Positions 49,338-59,107 of a DNA stretch of 64,000 nucleotides are shown here, one piece after another (the stretch's first letter is position 1; the number at the start of each line of letters is the position of its first letter). This stretch comes from Mycolicibacterium septicum DSM 44393 (GTDB taxonomy: Bacteria; Actinomycetota; Actinomycetes; Mycobacteriales; Mycobacteriaceae): assembly GCF_000455325.1 (NCBI RefSeq), contig NZ_HG322951.1, positions 3,455,156-3,519,155 on the forward strand, in the 5' to 3' direction. Under the pieces are notes generated by a model. That model did not search any database and had not been told where the DNA came from. It worked only from the letters and a program-made list of their open reading frames with translations. A program made the position numbers and the translations under genes.

Positions 49338-50629
49338 CGCACCCGCACCGATTGTGTTGCCCGCCATGCTGAACCGGCGGCCAGCGTCGCGATCAATCCG
49401 GTCACCGTCACCACCACGGCCGCCCCGCCGAACAGTTCGGTGCCCAGGCCGTCGATCATCGTCGCTCCCGTTGCCACCCCGATCGCGGCGCCCAGCGCCC
49501 GAAGGTAGTGGTACAGGCTGGAATCGAACGAAATGTGCGTCGAATTGGTCAGCACGTTGCCGGCCAACGAACTCCACAAAAATCCCATCGCAGCGCCCAT
49601 CAGCACCGCACTGACCAGTAGCTGCTGCGCGGGCAGGCTCAGGCCGGCCATGATCAGGAATGCCGAGCCGGCACACACCAGCCGGGTGCTCTTCGCATTG
49701 TCTCCGGGCCTGCCGAACCTCAGCATGGGGATCGGCCCGGCGAAGAACGCCGTCGGCAACAGGAACAGCGCCGAGCCATAGGAATTCACCCCTCGCACCT
49801 GTTGCAGGACGTACACCACCGACAGCGTGAACACGTTCGTCGCGATGCCGGCCACGAAGACCACCAGCAGGCTTCTCGACAGGACGCGCGGCTGTGACCG
49901 GCCGCGCAGGACGATCACGGCAATCCCGAGCAGGATCGCGACCGCGAGCAGGGCCACCTTGCTGTGCAGCGCACTTGACCAGCCGATCGCCAAGAACATC
50001 GCGAGCTGCACCACGGCGAGACCCACGACCGGGATCGCCTCCCGGTCAGCCGTGGTGCGTTCGTCGGTGGTTGCCGGCGTCCCTGGTGCCAGGGCCAACA
50101 GCACCATCGCCACGGCCGTGGTCACCACGGTCTCGTACGGGAACGAGCGCCAGCCCCACAGATCGTTGAGCAGTGCGGTGATCAACGGCGAGCACAGTGC
50201 GGATGCCGACACCACCAGGCCCCACGCGCCGAGGACGGTCGAGTGATGGTCCGGATAGAACTGCGCGCGGATGATCCGGAAGATCTGGGGTGCGAGCACG
50301 GCCGAGGCGATGCCCTGCAGGAACCGCAATGCGATGAGGACCCAGAACTCGGGACTGAGGCCTGCGGCGACACCGAGCACGGCCAGCGCTGCCGAACCGG
50401 CGAAGAATACGGGAGCGGGCCGGTAGCGGTGTGACAGCAGGCCCGCGGGCAGCAACGCCAGACAGAATCCGGCCAGGAATGCCACACCGATGTAGGCGGC
50501 CTGCGAGAACGGGATGCCGAAGTGGCCGGCGATCGCTGAGTTCAACAGCACAGCCGACGACGAGTTGGAGTAGAGGGTGTATTCGGTCAGGTAGAGCGAC
50601 GCCGCAACGGCGTATAGGGACGGCTTCAT
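49334..50629 (-). CDS. MFS transporter
   Basis: A 431-residue major facilitator with about 12 membrane segments. Loop 2-3 motif appears as GLLSHRYRPAP, and the helix 4-5 region RFLQGIASAVLAPQIFRIIRAQF resembles drug-efflux (DHA-type) transporters. Its ATG at 50629 has CGAGGCG upstream. First gene of the MFS / solute-binding protein / FAD monooxygenase operon, with coupled translation into the second gene. The substrate is unknown; either uptake of the monooxygenase substrate or efflux of a product is possible. Confidence 0.85.
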   Translation of the reverse strand: MKPSLYAVAASLYLTEYTLYSNSSSAVLLNSAIAGHFGIPFSQAAYIGVAFLAGFCLALLPAGLLSHRYRPAPVFFAGSAALAVLGVAAGLSPEFWVLIALRFLQGIASAVLAPQIFRIIRAQFYPDHHSTVLGAWGLVVSASALCSPLITALLNDLWGWRSFPYETVVTTAVAMVLLALAPGTPATTDERTTADREAIPVVGLAVVQLAMFLAIGWSSALHSKVALLAVAILLGIAVIVLRGRSQPRVLSRSLLVVFVAGIATNVFTLSVVYVLQQVRGVNSYGSALFLLPTAFFAGPIPMLRFGRPGDNAKSTRLVCAGSAFLIMAGLSLPAQQLLVSAVLMGAAMGFLWSSLAGNVLTNSTHISFDSSLYHYLRALGAAIGVATGATMIDGLGTELFGGAAVVVTVTGLIATLAAGSAWRATQSVRVR

Positions 50630-50671
50630 GACGCCTCGAAGCTGATAGCAGGATCAAATGGGCAGCGAGAG

Positions 50672-50797
50672 CTAACCCGCGATCCTCTTCAGCGGTGCCA
50701 GGCGGGCCCGGTTCCAGATCGACGCCAGCAAACTAGGTGCGAACGCTGCGGCAGCGTGCACGGGACGTGCTTCTGCGCGATCGAATCCGGCACCCAT
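50672..50797 (-). CDS. Candidate small basic protein, 41 residues
   Basis: ATG at 50797 to TAG at 50672. The product, starting MGAGFDRAEARPVHAAAAF and ending APLKRIAG, has an Ala-rich helix and a basic C-terminus; no family is recognised. A minus-strand TACAGT hexamer (50805-50810) ends 8 bases before the ATG, the leaderless layout seen elsewhere in this window. It lies 42 bases upstream of the MFS start, so it could be a separate small protein or a leader peptide for that operon. Confidence 0.4.
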   Translation of the reverse strand: MGAGFDRAEARPVHAAAAFAPSLLASIWNRARLAPLKRIAG

Positions 50798-50844
50798 GAC
50801 GACCACTGTAACCGAGGGCGCCGAGTGGACCGGCTCTGCCGGTT

Positions 50845-51222
50845 CTAGAGAAAGGATCGATCGCGGATTGCCTTGACGATGCCGCGCACGGCGGTTTCGG
50901 TGGCTGCCAGCGGCGACATCACCGCTTCGCCGATCCCGACGATGACTTCGACGCGGTCCACGATCGACTCCAGGCGCTCGACCACGCCGATGAGGCGCGG
51001 CGCGAGCTCGTCGATTCGGGTGATGGTGTCGTTGAACCGGTCCAGGGTGGCATCCAGGCCGCCGGTCGACTTGTTGAGGTCGACCAGAGTGGTGCTGAGA
51101 TCGGTGAGCAGGGTGTCGACCTGCTCCACGGTCATGTCGGCGTTGAGCGCGGCCTGCGTCAATGTCCGAATTCTCTGCCTCCCGGAATTCGGGCGGGTGC
51201 GGCCGTCCCCTTTGTCTGCCAT
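50845..51222 (-). CDS. Conserved mycobacterial coiled-coil protein (Rv1444c-like)
   Basis: A 125-residue protein matching Rv1444c by position upstream of pgl. After a basic N-terminus (MADKGDGRTRPNSGRQRIR) it is a long run of heptad-like helices: VEQVDTLLTDLSTTLVDLN, LDATLDRFNDTITRIDEL and VVERLESIVDRVEVIVGI, then a short C-terminal helix. It is probably a soluble coiled-coil protein; function unknown. I start at the ATG at 51222, giving a sensible N-terminus; the frame is open to 51339 without conserved features. Confidence 0.75.
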   Translation of the reverse strand: MADKGDGRTRPNSGRQRIRTLTQAALNADMTVEQVDTLLTDLSTTLVDLNKSTGGLDATLDRFNDTITRIDELAPRLIGVVERLESIVDRVEVIVGIGEAVMSPLAATETAVRGIVKAIRDRSFL

Positions 51223-51252
51223 GCCGACAGTATGGCCGGAAAGGAACCAAAC

Positions 51253-51427
51253 ATGGACGAACTGCGTCTGAATGGCTGTGCGGCAATTCTGCGAACACCG
51301 AGCCCGGTCGGCCGCTGCGGCCGACCCGGTCACACGCAACCATCAAGTGGCCGACTACCTGGCCGGCTATGCCGAGGCTTTGGCGGACACGACGAGCGAG
51401 CGGCACGGCGGTGCCGCGGATGACTAG
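51253..51427 (+). other. Overlapping short ORFs, coding status unclear
   Basis: Two plus-strand reading frames overlap here. One starts at the ATG at 51253, seven bases after AAGGA, and runs to the TGA... frame end at 51423 (56 residues, starting MDELRLNGC). The other starts at the ATG at 51272, immediately after a stop in its own frame, and ends at the TAG at 51425-51427 (51 residues, starting MAVRQFCEHRARS and ending GGAADD). The second has the more protein-like composition, the first has the ribosome-binding site. One frameshifted small gene or two artefacts are both possible. Confidence 0.3.
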
Positions 51428-51436
51428 ACGGTCGGC

Positions 51437-52144
51437 TCAGAGCTTGCCGGCGGCGGCCTCGTCGAGCAGCCAGATGGTCTTCTCCTGACCGATGGCGCCG
51501 GCAGCGGGAACGTCGACCGGATCCGCACCACCGACCGCGGCGGCGACCGCTTCGGCCTTGGCCTCGCCGGACACCACCAGCCAGACCTCGCGGGACCGTT
51601 GAATCGCGGGCAGGGTCAGGCTGATTCGGCGCGGCGGCGGCTTGGGGGAGTCGGTCACCGCGACCACCAGCCGGGTGGTCTCCCGCACCGCCGGGGTGTC
51701 CGGGAACAACGAGTTGATGTGCCCTTCGCCGCCCATGCCCAGCAGGTGCACGTCGAACTGTGCCGGCAGCTCCTGTTCGTATGCGGCGGCGGCGTCGTCG
51801 ATGGCGTCGCCGAACAAGCCGTCGCTGGTGGCCATCCGGTGCACATTCGCCGGCGGAATGTTGATGCTCTCCAGCAGCGCGTCGTGCGCCTGCTGGTCGT
51901 TACGCTCGGCGTCGCCCTGGGGCACGTAGCGGTCGTCACCCCAGAACAGCTGCACGTTCGCCCATTCGATCTCGGCGCCGGCAACATGGCGCAGCAACGC
52001 GATCCCGACCGTGCCGCCGGTCAGCACGATGTTCGCCGCGCCGCGGGTGGCGATCGCCGATGTGATCGCACCGACCAGCCTCGCACCCGCCGCCTTCGCC
52101 AATTCGCCTGCGTCGGCGTAGGTCTCGATGATGCGTTCAGACAT
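51437..52144 (-). CDS. pgl: 6-phosphogluconolactonase
   Basis: A 235-residue enzyme of the oxidative pentose phosphate pathway (devB in older annotation), hydrolysing 6-phosphogluconolactone. Motifs: [14 protein letters not shown] near 40, [15 protein letters not shown] near 68, and [18 protein letters not shown] near 134. Last gene of tkt-tal-zwf-opcA-pgl; its start overlaps the end of opcA by eight bases. Confidence 0.95.
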   Translation of the reverse strand: MSERIIETYADAGELAKAAGARLVGAITSAIATRGAANIVLTGGTVGIALLRHVAGAEIEWANVQLFWGDDRYVPQGDAERNDQQAHDALLESINIPPANVHRMATSDGLFGDAIDDAAAAYEQELPAQFDVHLLGMGGEGHINSLFPDTPAVRETTRLVVAVTDSPKPPPRRISLTLPAIQRSREVWLVVSGEAKAEAVAAAVGGADPVDVPAAGAIGQEKTIWLLDEAAAGKL

Positions 52145-53048
52145 AACTCACCTTGTCGATGCCCGTGAGGGCGTCGTAGTAGATTTCGTCGGCGTCGAGG
52201 CGGCGTAGATCCTCGGCCAGGCACTCCTTGGCCTCGCGGCGGGCCAGCGGCACCAACGCATCCGGCTTGCCGGTACGGCTCAGCACGGCGGTGACGCCGG
52301 TCTGCGGACGTGCCAGGGTCACGGTTTCACTGGGTCTGGTCAGCTCGACCTTCAATTCACCCGTCGTCCGGGTCACGGGCCCGTCGATCCGGTTGGCCAA
52401 CCAGCCGGCCAGGATGTCAAGTGCCGGTTCGTCCTTGAGCCCGGACACCAGCGCGGAGGTGATGGGTTCGTGCGGCGGCTGGTCGATCGCCGCGGCCAGC
52501 AGCGCGCGCCAATAGGTGACGCGGCTCCAGGCCAGATCGGTGTCACCGGCCGTATAGCCGTTGAGCCTGCTCTTGATGCAGGCCAGCGGATCGGTGCCGT
52601 TGGTGGCGTCGGTGATCCGGCGAATCGCCAACTTGCCCAACGGATCCTTTGCGGGAACAGCAGGCGCGAGGTCGGGCCACCAGGTCACCACCGGGGTGTC
52701 GGGCAGCAGGAACGGCGTCACGACACTGCTGGCGTGGTTGGCCAGCGGGCCGGACAACCGCAGCACCACCACCTCGTTGGCGCCGGCGTCGCGGCCCACC
52801 CGCAGCTGGGCATCCAGCCGGGCCTCGGTGGTCAGTCGGTCCCCGGGAATGACCACGATCACGCGACACGGATGCTCACGGCTGGCCCAGTTGGCCGCCT
52901 CGATCGACTCCTCGAGCACCGATTCGGTGTCGGGAGCGATGACCAGCGTCAGTACCCGACCGAGGGTGATCGCACCGCCCTCCTCGCGCAGAGCCACGAT
53001 CTTCTTGTTGATCGCCCCGGTATTGGTCTCGGGCAGATCGACGATCAT
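52137..53048 (-). CDS. opcA: Glucose-6-phosphate dehydrogenase assembly protein OpcA
   Basis: A 303-residue protein of the OpcA family, needed for full activity of the adjacent glucose-6-phosphate dehydrogenase in cyanobacteria and actinobacteria. N-terminal [20 protein letters not shown], a central [13 protein letters not shown], and [12 protein letters not shown] near 120 are typical. It lies 28 bases downstream of zwf and overlaps pgl, consistent with stoichiometric expression with its partner. Confidence 0.95.
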   Translation of the reverse strand: MIVDLPETNTGAINKKIVALREEGGAITLGRVLTLVIAPDTESVLEESIEAANWASREHPCRVIVVIPGDRLTTEARLDAQLRVGRDAGANEVVVLRLSGPLANHASSVVTPFLLPDTPVVTWWPDLAPAVPAKDPLGKLAIRRITDATNGTDPLACIKSRLNGYTAGDTDLAWSRVTYWRALLAAAIDQPPHEPITSALVSGLKDEPALDILAGWLANRIDGPVTRTTGELKVELTRPSETVTLARPQTGVTAVLSRTGKPDALVPLARREAKECLAEDLRRLDADEIYYDALTGIDKVSYV

Positions 53049-53076
53049 ATTGTTCGGTTCCTCGCGCTAGCGCTCG

Positions 53077-54627
53077 TCACGGTCGCCTCCATTCGCGGCC
53101 CGACCGGCGCAACATCTCGAACGCCGAATCGGGGCCCCACGTTCCGGACTCGTACGAATCGGGCTTGCCATGCGTAGCCCAGTACTCCAGTGCGGGATCC
53201 AGGATCTTCCAGCACAATTCGACCTCGGCATTGACCGGGAACAACGATGGCTCACCCAGCAGCACATCGAGGATCAGGCGTTCGTATGCCTCCGGTGACT
53301 CCTCGGCGAAGGCCGAGCCGTAGGAGAAGTCCATGCTGACATCGCGGACTTCCATGATGTGCCCGGGAACCTTGGACCCGAACCGCAGGGTGATTCCTTC
53401 GTCGGGTTGTACCCGTATCACCAGTGCGTTCTGGCCGAGCTCGTCGGTCATCGTGGCATCGAAGGGCAGGTGCGGCGCGCGCTTGAACAACAGCGCGATC
53501 TCGGTGACTCTGCGGCCCAAGCGTTTTCCGGTGCGCAGATAGAACGGCACACCGGCCCAGCGCCGGGTGTCCACATCCAGGGTGATGGCTGCGAACGTCT
53601 CGGTGGTCGATGTCTTCGAGAAGCCTTCCTCGTCCAGCAGCCCGACGACCTTCTCGCCGCCCTGCCAGCCCGCGGCGTACTGCCCGCGGGAACTGGTCTC
53701 GTCCAGCGGCTCGGCGAGCCGGGTCGCCGAAAGGACCTTGATCTTCTCGGCTTGCAGCTCGGCGGGGGAGAAACTCACCGGCTCCTCCATCGCCGTCAGC
53801 GCCAGCAGCTGCAGCAGGTGGTTCTGGATGACGTCCCGGGCGGCACCGACACCGTCGTAGTAGCCGCCACGCCCACCGAGGCCGATGTCCTCGGCCATCG
53901 TGATCTGCACACTGTCGACATAGTGCGAGTTCAACACCGGCTCGAACATCTCGTTGGCGAAGCGCAGTGCCAGGAGGTTCTGAACGGTCTCCTTGCCCAG
54001 GTAGTGGTCGATGCGGAACACCGACGACTCCGGGAACACGCTGTTGACCACAGCGTTGAGTTCCTCGGCGCTCTTGAGGTCGTGACCGAACGGCTTCTCG
54101 ATGACCACCCGGCTCCAGCTGCCCTCCGGCTTGTCGGCGAGCCCGGATTTCGACAGTTGCTCGCAGACCTGGGGGAACGCCTTCGGCGGAATCGACAGGT
54201 AGAAGGCGTGATTGCCGCTGGTGCCGCGTTCGACATCGAGTTTGTGCAGGGTGTCCTTGAGCCGTTCGAACGATGCGTCATCGTCGAAAGTGCCCTGTAC
54301 GAACCGGAACCCCTCGGCCAGGCGATCCCAGACCTCCTGGCGGAACGGCGTGCGGGCGTGCTGTTTGACCGCGTCGAAGACGATCTTGCCGAAATCCTCG
54401 TCCGCCCAATCGCGGCGAGCGAAGCCCACCAGCGCGAAGCTGGGTGGCAGCAAGCCGCGATTGGCCAGGTCGTAGATGGCCGGCATCAGCTTCTTGCGGG
54501 CCAGGTCACCCGTGACACCGAAGATCACCACCGCACAGGGCCCCGCGATGCGGGGCATGCGCTTGTCGCGCTTGTCCCGCAACGGGTTACGCCACGCGGT
54601 GTCGGACCCGCCGCTGGCCGGGCTCAT
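53077..54627 (-). CDS. zwf: Glucose-6-phosphate 1-dehydrogenase
   Basis: A 516-residue NADP-dependent enzyme, first step of the oxidative pentose phosphate pathway. The coenzyme motif [13 protein letters not shown] is near 37-49, the substrate motif [10 protein letters not shown] near 205 (catalytic His and Lys), and EKPFGHDL lies between. The ATG at 54627 overlaps the tal stop (54624-54627, ATGA). The first 24 residues are a variable extension before MPRIAGP; an internal start there is possible but lacks a better signal. Confidence 0.96.
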   Translation of the reverse strand: MSPASGGSDTAWRNPLRDKRDKRMPRIAGPCAVVIFGVTGDLARKKLMPAIYDLANRGLLPPSFALVGFARRDWADEDFGKIVFDAVKQHARTPFRQEVWDRLAEGFRFVQGTFDDDASFERLKDTLHKLDVERGTSGNHAFYLSIPPKAFPQVCEQLSKSGLADKPEGSWSRVVIEKPFGHDLKSAEELNAVVNSVFPESSVFRIDHYLGKETVQNLLALRFANEMFEPVLNSHYVDSVQITMAEDIGLGGRGGYYDGVGAARDVIQNHLLQLLALTAMEEPVSFSPAELQAEKIKVLSATRLAEPLDETSSRGQYAAGWQGGEKVVGLLDEEGFSKTSTTETFAAITLDVDTRRWAGVPFYLRTGKRLGRRVTEIALLFKRAPHLPFDATMTDELGQNALVIRVQPDEGITLRFGSKVPGHIMEVRDVSMDFSYGSAFAEESPEAYERLILDVLLGEPSLFPVNAEVELCWKILDPALEYWATHGKPDSYESGTWGPDSAFEMLRRSGREWRRP

Positions 54628-55739
54628 TTCTTAGCGGCGTCGAGTTGGCCCTGTGTTGCGTCGAGCAGTTCCTGCCACGACTTCTCGAACTTGTCCACAC
54701 CCTCGTCCTCGAGCACCTTGAACACATCGACCAGGTCGATGCCGATGGCGCTGAGGTTGTCGAAGACTTCCTGCGATTCCGCCGCAGTCCCGGTGATGGT
54801 GTCACCGGTGATCTTGCCGTGGTCGGCGACCGCTTCCAGGGTCTTCTCCGGCAAGGTGTTCACCGTGTGCGGTGCGACCAGCTCGGTGACGTAGAGCGTG
54901 TCCGAGTAGTCCGGGTTCTTGACGCCGGTGGACGCCCACAGCACGCGCTGCACGCGGGCGCCGTCACCCTTGAGCGCAGCGAAGCGCTCGCCGCCGAAGA
55001 CTTCCTCGTAGGCCGCGTAGGCCAGGCGCGAGTTGGCCACACCGGCCTTGCCGCGCAGCCCCAACGCGTCTTCGGAACCGATCTTCTCGAGCCGGTTGTC
55101 GATCTCGGTGTCCACGCGGGACACGAAGAACGAAGCGACAGAGTGGATCTTGGACAGATCGTGGCCGGCCTCCTTGGCCTTCTCCAGACCGGCCAGGTAG
55201 GCGTCCATCACCGCACGATGCCGCTCCACCGAGAAGATCAGCGTGACGTTGACCGAGATGCCCTCGGCGATCACCGCGGTGATCGCAGGCAGCCCGGCAA
55301 GCGTCGCGGGAATCTTGATCAGCAGGTTCGGCCGGTCGACGATCTTCCACAGCTCGATCGCCTGCAGGATCGTCTTGTCGGTGTCGTGGGCCAGTCGCGG
55401 GTCGACCTCGATCGACACCCGGCCGTCGACACCCTCGGAGGCCTCGTACTGCTTGGCCAGGACGTCGCAGGCGTTACGGACGTCGTCGGTGGTGACGGTG
55501 CGGATGGTGGCGTCGACGTCGGCGCCCCGCTCGGCGAGTTCCTTGACCTGAGCGTCGTAGGCGGTGCCCTTCGACAGCGCAGCCTGGAAGATCGACGGGT
55601 TGGTGGTCACCCCCACGACGCTGCGGGTATTGATGAGCTCCGTCAGATTTCCTGATTGCAACCGCTCGCGCGACAGATCGTCGAGCCAGACGGACACACC
55701 CGCGGCACTCAGGGCCGCGAGATTCGGGTTCTGAGTCAT
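54624..55739 (-). CDS. tal: Transaldolase
   Basis: A 371-residue transaldolase of the longer actinobacterial type. The Schiff-base lysine lies in [15 protein letters not shown] near 145, with [11 protein letters not shown] at the N-terminus and [15 protein letters not shown] near 42. It moves a dihydroxyacetone unit between sugar phosphates. The ATG at 55739 has AGGAGA about nine bases upstream. Between tkt and zwf in the operon. Confidence 0.96.
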   Translation of the reverse strand: MTQNPNLAALSAAGVSVWLDDLSRERLQSGNLTELINTRSVVGVTTNPSIFQAALSKGTAYDAQVKELAERGADVDATIRTVTTDDVRNACDVLAKQYEASEGVDGRVSIEVDPRLAHDTDKTILQAIELWKIVDRPNLLIKIPATLAGLPAITAVIAEGISVNVTLIFSVERHRAVMDAYLAGLEKAKEAGHDLSKIHSVASFFVSRVDTEIDNRLEKIGSEDALGLRGKAGVANSRLAYAAYEEVFGGERFAALKGDGARVQRVLWASTGVKNPDYSDTLYVTELVAPHTVNTLPEKTLEAVADHGKITGDTITGTAAESQEVFDNLSAIGIDLVDVFKVLEDEGVDKFEKSWQELLDATQGQLDAAKK

Positions 55740-55776
55740 ATTCGCCTTCTCCTGCCAGTCGTCTGTCAGTTGTCAC

Positions 55777-55791
55777 GACCGCGGTGCGGTC
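55777..55791. other. Intercistronic hairpin between tkt and tal
   Basis: GACCGC (55777-55782) and GCGGTC (55786-55791) form a perfect 6-bp stem around GGT, directly at the tkt stop codon. It has no T-tract and lies inside an operon, so it more likely stabilises mRNA or tunes read-through than terminates. Confidence 0.4.
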
Positions 55792-57880
55792 AGTTGTCCA
55801 GTGATCGTTCCGCCGCGGCCGCCACGGCCTCGGGGGTGAAACCGAACTCACGGAACAGCGTCTTGTCGTCGGCCGAGGCGCCGTAGTGCTCGATCGAGAC
55901 GATCTCGCCGGTGTCTCCGACCAGCTTGTACCAACTCTGCGCCACTCCGGCCTCGACCGCCACCCGGGCCGAAACCGCAGGCGGCAGCACCGAATCGCGG
56001 TACTCCTTGGGCTGCGATTCGAACCACTCGACACACGGCATCGACACCACGCTGGCGGTGATCTCCTTGTCCGCCAACAGCTTCTGCGCTGCGACGGCGA
56101 GCTGGAGCTCGGAACCCGTGGCGATGATCACCACGTCGGGGTTCTCGTCGGGGGCGCCCCCGAGCACGTAGCCACCGCGGGCCACGCCTTCGGCGCTGGT
56201 GCCCTCGATCACCGGGACGCCCTGACGGGTCAGGATCAACCCGACCGGTCCGGTGCTGGCGGTGCGCTCCAGCACGGTCTTCCATGCGTAGGCGGTCTCG
56301 TTCGGGTCACCCGGACGGACCACCGACAGGTTCGGGATCGCGCGCAGCGCCGCCAGGTGCTCGATCGGCTGGTGCGTCGGGCCGTCCTCGCCGAGGCCGA
56401 TCGAATCATGCGTCCAGACGTAGACCGGATCGATGTTCATCAATGAGGCCAAACGCACGGCGGGCCGCATGTAATCCGAGAACTGGAGGAACGTTCCGCC
56501 GTATGGGCGGGTCGGGCCGTGCAGCACGATGCCGGACAGGATGGCGCCCATCGCATGCTCGCGGATACCGAAGTGCAGGGTGCGGCCGTACCAGGTCGCA
56601 TTCCAGTCCTCGGTCGAGATCGACGGAGGCCCAAACGAATTCGCGCCCTTGATGGTGGTGTTGTTGCTGCCGGCCAGGTCGGCCGAACCACCCCACAGCT
56701 CGGGCAGGGTCTGGCCGACGGCGGCCAGCACGGCTCCCGAGGCGGCACGGGTGGCCACCGGCTTGGAATCGAGCTCCCAGTGCGGCAGGTCGGCGTCCCA
56801 GCCCTCGGGGAGCTTCTGCGCCTGCAGCCGGTCCAGCAGCTCCTTGCGCTCGGGCTCGCGCTCGGCCCAGGCATCGAAGGTCACCTGCCAGTCGGCGTGC
56901 GCTTTCTTGCCGCGGTCCACCAGCTCACGGGTGTGGGCGATGACGTCGTCGCGCACCTCGAAGCTCTTGTCGGGGTCGAAGCCGAGGATCTTCTTGGTCG
57001 CTGCCACCTCGTCGGCACCCAGGGCAGACCCGTGCACGCCACCGGTGTTCATCTTGGTGGGGGCGGGGTAGCCGATGATGGTCCGCAGCGCGATGAACGA
57101 GGGCTTGTCGGTGACCTTCTTGGCCTCGGCGATCGCCTGTTCGATCCCCACGACGTTCTCGCCGCCCTCGACCTCCTGGACGTGCCAGCCGTAGGCGCGG
57201 TAGCGCGCGGGCACATCCTCGCTCAGCGCGATGTCGGTGTTGTGCTCGATGGAGATCTTGTTGTCATCCCAGAACACGATGAGATTGCCGAGCTGCTGGG
57301 TGCCTGCGAGCGACGACGCCTCGCTGGTGACGCCCTCCTCCATGTCGCCGTCCGAGGCCACCACGTAGATGTAGTGGTCGAACGGGCTCTCGCCCGGTGC
57401 GGTGTCGGGATCGAACAGGCCACGCTCGTAGCGAGCGGCCATCGCCATTCCGACCGCCGACGCCAGCCCCTGGCCGAGCGGACCGGTGGTGATCTCCACA
57501 CCCTTGGTGTGGTGGTACTCGGGATGGCCCGGGGTCAGCGAACCCCAGGTGCGCAGCGCCTCGATGTCGGCCAGCTCCAGGCCGAACCCGCCGAGGTACA
57601 GCTGCAGGTACAGGGTCAGGCTGGAATGCCCGCAGGACAGTACGAAACGGTCCCGGCCGATCCACTCCGTGTCGCTGGGGTCGTGGCGCAGCTGTCGCTG
57701 GAACAGCGTGTAGGCGAGGGGAGCCAGGCTCATCGCTGTTCCCGGGTGGCCGTTGCCGACCTTCTGCACCGCGTCAGCCGCGAGCACCCGGACGGTGTCG
57801 ACCGCAACGCTGTCGACTTCGGTCCAGTCATCTGGGTGGTTGGGCTGGGTGAGAGCGGTGATCTCTTCGGCGGTGGTCAC
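55790..57880 (-). CDS. tkt: Transketolase
   Basis: A 696-residue thiamine-diphosphate enzyme. N-terminal [21 protein letters not shown] and the cofactor motif starting SDGDMEEGV and reaching [10 protein letters not shown] near 165-190 are intact, as are [19 protein letters not shown] near 420 and [19 protein letters not shown] near 475. I prefer the GTG at 57880 ([13 protein letters not shown]), ten bases after GAGGAA and like other mycobacterial transketolases, over the GTG at 57889, which is too close to that site. First gene of the pentose-phosphate operon. Confidence 0.96.
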   Translation of the reverse strand: MTTAEEITALTQPNHPDDWTEVDSVAVDTVRVLAADAVQKVGNGHPGTAMSLAPLAYTLFQRQLRHDPSDTEWIGRDRFVLSCGHSSLTLYLQLYLGGFGLELADIEALRTWGSLTPGHPEYHHTKGVEITTGPLGQGLASAVGMAMAARYERGLFDPDTAPGESPFDHYIYVVASDGDMEEGVTSEASSLAGTQQLGNLIVFWDDNKISIEHNTDIALSEDVPARYRAYGWHVQEVEGGENVVGIEQAIAEAKKVTDKPSFIALRTIIGYPAPTKMNTGGVHGSALGADEVAATKKILGFDPDKSFEVRDDVIAHTRELVDRGKKAHADWQVTFDAWAEREPERKELLDRLQAQKLPEGWDADLPHWELDSKPVATRAASGAVLAAVGQTLPELWGGSADLAGSNNTTIKGANSFGPPSISTEDWNATWYGRTLHFGIREHAMGAILSGIVLHGPTRPYGGTFLQFSDYMRPAVRLASLMNIDPVYVWTHDSIGLGEDGPTHQPIEHLAALRAIPNLSVVRPGDPNETAYAWKTVLERTASTGPVGLILTRQGVPVIEGTSAEGVARGGYVLGGAPDENPDVVIIATGSELQLAVAAQKLLADKEITASVVSMPCVEWFESQPKEYRDSVLPPAVSARVAVEAGVAQSWYKLVGDTGEIVSIEHYGASADDKTLFREFGFTPEAVAAAAERSLDN

Positions 57881-57948
57881 TAAGCTCACTTCCTCGTCTT
57901 CTATCTGCCGGCACGTGCGCGCGCAGTTGCCATGCTGCTACGACAAAC

Positions 57949-57954
57949 ACCCTA
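57949..57954 (-). promoter_or_regulatory. Putative -10 element of the tkt operon
   Basis: Minus-strand TAGGGT, giving a 5' leader of about 60 nt that includes GAGGAA. Divergent from the ctaB promoter about 110 bp away. Confidence 0.35.
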
Positions 57955-58063
57955 GTGGGGCGGACTGAACAGATGCAGACTGGTTCTCCCACCGATACCC
58001 GGCCGTTTACCCGGTTGTCGCCCCGAACAGACCCTGCGGTGCCGAGGTGTTCGGGCGGCGGTC

Positions 58064-58069
58064 TACCAT
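58064..58069 (+). promoter_or_regulatory. Putative -10 element of ctaB
   Basis: TACCAT; transcription from about 58077 would give a leader of about 38 nt with GAGGAG (58101-58106) eight bases before the GTG. Confidence 0.35.
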
Positions 58070-58114
58070 CGTGTGTAGTAGAAGCCGCGTGACGCCACCC
58101 GAGGAGTTATTTGC

Positions 58115-59047
58115 GTGAGCATTCGCGAGCGCCGGCTCATCAATGGGGCGCCGAGCCGAATACGATCCACCATCCTGTCGTATTTGGCGTTGACCAAGCC
58201 GCGCGTGATCGAGTTGTTGCTGGTCACCACCATCCCGGCGATGTTGCTGGCAGACCGGGGCACCGTTGACCCGCTGCTGATCCTCAACACGTTGGTGGGC
58301 GGCATGCTGGCCGCGGCCGGCGCCAACACCCTCAACTGTGTGGCCGACGCCGACATCGACAAGGTGATGAAGCGCACCGCTCGCCGTCCGCTGGCCCAGG
58401 CCTCGGTCCCGACGCGGCACGCACTGATCTTCGGTCTGGTGCTCTCGGTCACCTCGTTCTGCTGGCTGACCTGGACGTCGAATCTGCTGTCCGGCGTGCT
58501 GGCAGTGGCCACGATCGCGTTCTACGTCTTCGTCTACACGTTGCTGCTCAAGCGCCGCACGTCGCAGAACGTGGTGTGGGGCGGGGCGGCCGGCTGCATG
58601 CCGGTGATGATCGGCTGGTCCGCGGTGACCGGCACCATCCAGTGGCCGGCATTGGTGATGTTCCTGATCATCTTCTTCTGGACTCCGCCGCACACCTGGG
58701 CGCTGGCGATGCGCTACAAGGACGACTACAAGGCGGCCGGGGTGCCGATGCTGCCCGCCGTGGCCACCGAGCGTCAGGTCACCCGCCAGATCCTGATCTA
58801 CACCTGGCTCACGGTCATCACCACGCTGGTGCTCGCGCTGGCCACCGGATGGCTCTACGGCGCCGTCGCTCTGCTCGCGGGTGCCTGGTTCCTGGTGATG
58901 GCCCACCAGCTCTACTCCGGGGTGAAGCGCGGCGAGCCGGTGAAGCCGCTGCGGCTGTTCCTGCAGTCGAACAACTACCTCGCCGTGGTGTTCTGCGCGC
59001 TGGCCATCGACTCGGCGCTCGCGTTGCCGACACTGTTCGGTCACTAG
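58115..59047 (+). CDS. ctaB: Protoheme IX farnesyltransferase (heme O synthase)
   Basis: A 310-residue UbiA-family membrane prenyltransferase that converts heme B to heme O for the aa3-type cytochrome oxidase. The prenyl-diphosphate motif [20 protein letters not shown] near 71-90 and the second acidic loop ([15 protein letters not shown] near 200) are intact; nine hydrophobic segments are visible. The GTG follows GAGGAG. ctaA, the next enzyme of heme A synthesis, lies 4 kb away on the other strand. Confidence 0.95.
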   Translation: MSIRERRLINGAPSRIRSTILSYLALTKPRVIELLLVTTIPAMLLADRGTVDPLLILNTLVGGMLAAAGANTLNCVADADIDKVMKRTARRPLAQASVPTRHALIFGLVLSVTSFCWLTWTSNLLSGVLAVATIAFYVFVYTLLLKRRTSQNVVWGGAAGCMPVMIGWSAVTGTIQWPALVMFLIIFFWTPPHTWALAMRYKDDYKAAGVPMLPAVATERQVTRQILIYTWLTVITTLVLALATGWLYGAVALLAGAWFLVMAHQLYSGVKRGEPVKPLRLFLQSNNYLAVVFCALAIDSALALPTLFGH

Positions 59048-59107
59048 GCGCTATCGCTTATCCGGTCCAGCCGCACCCGACACCGTTGGTGTGGCAGCGT
59101 TGTGGGC

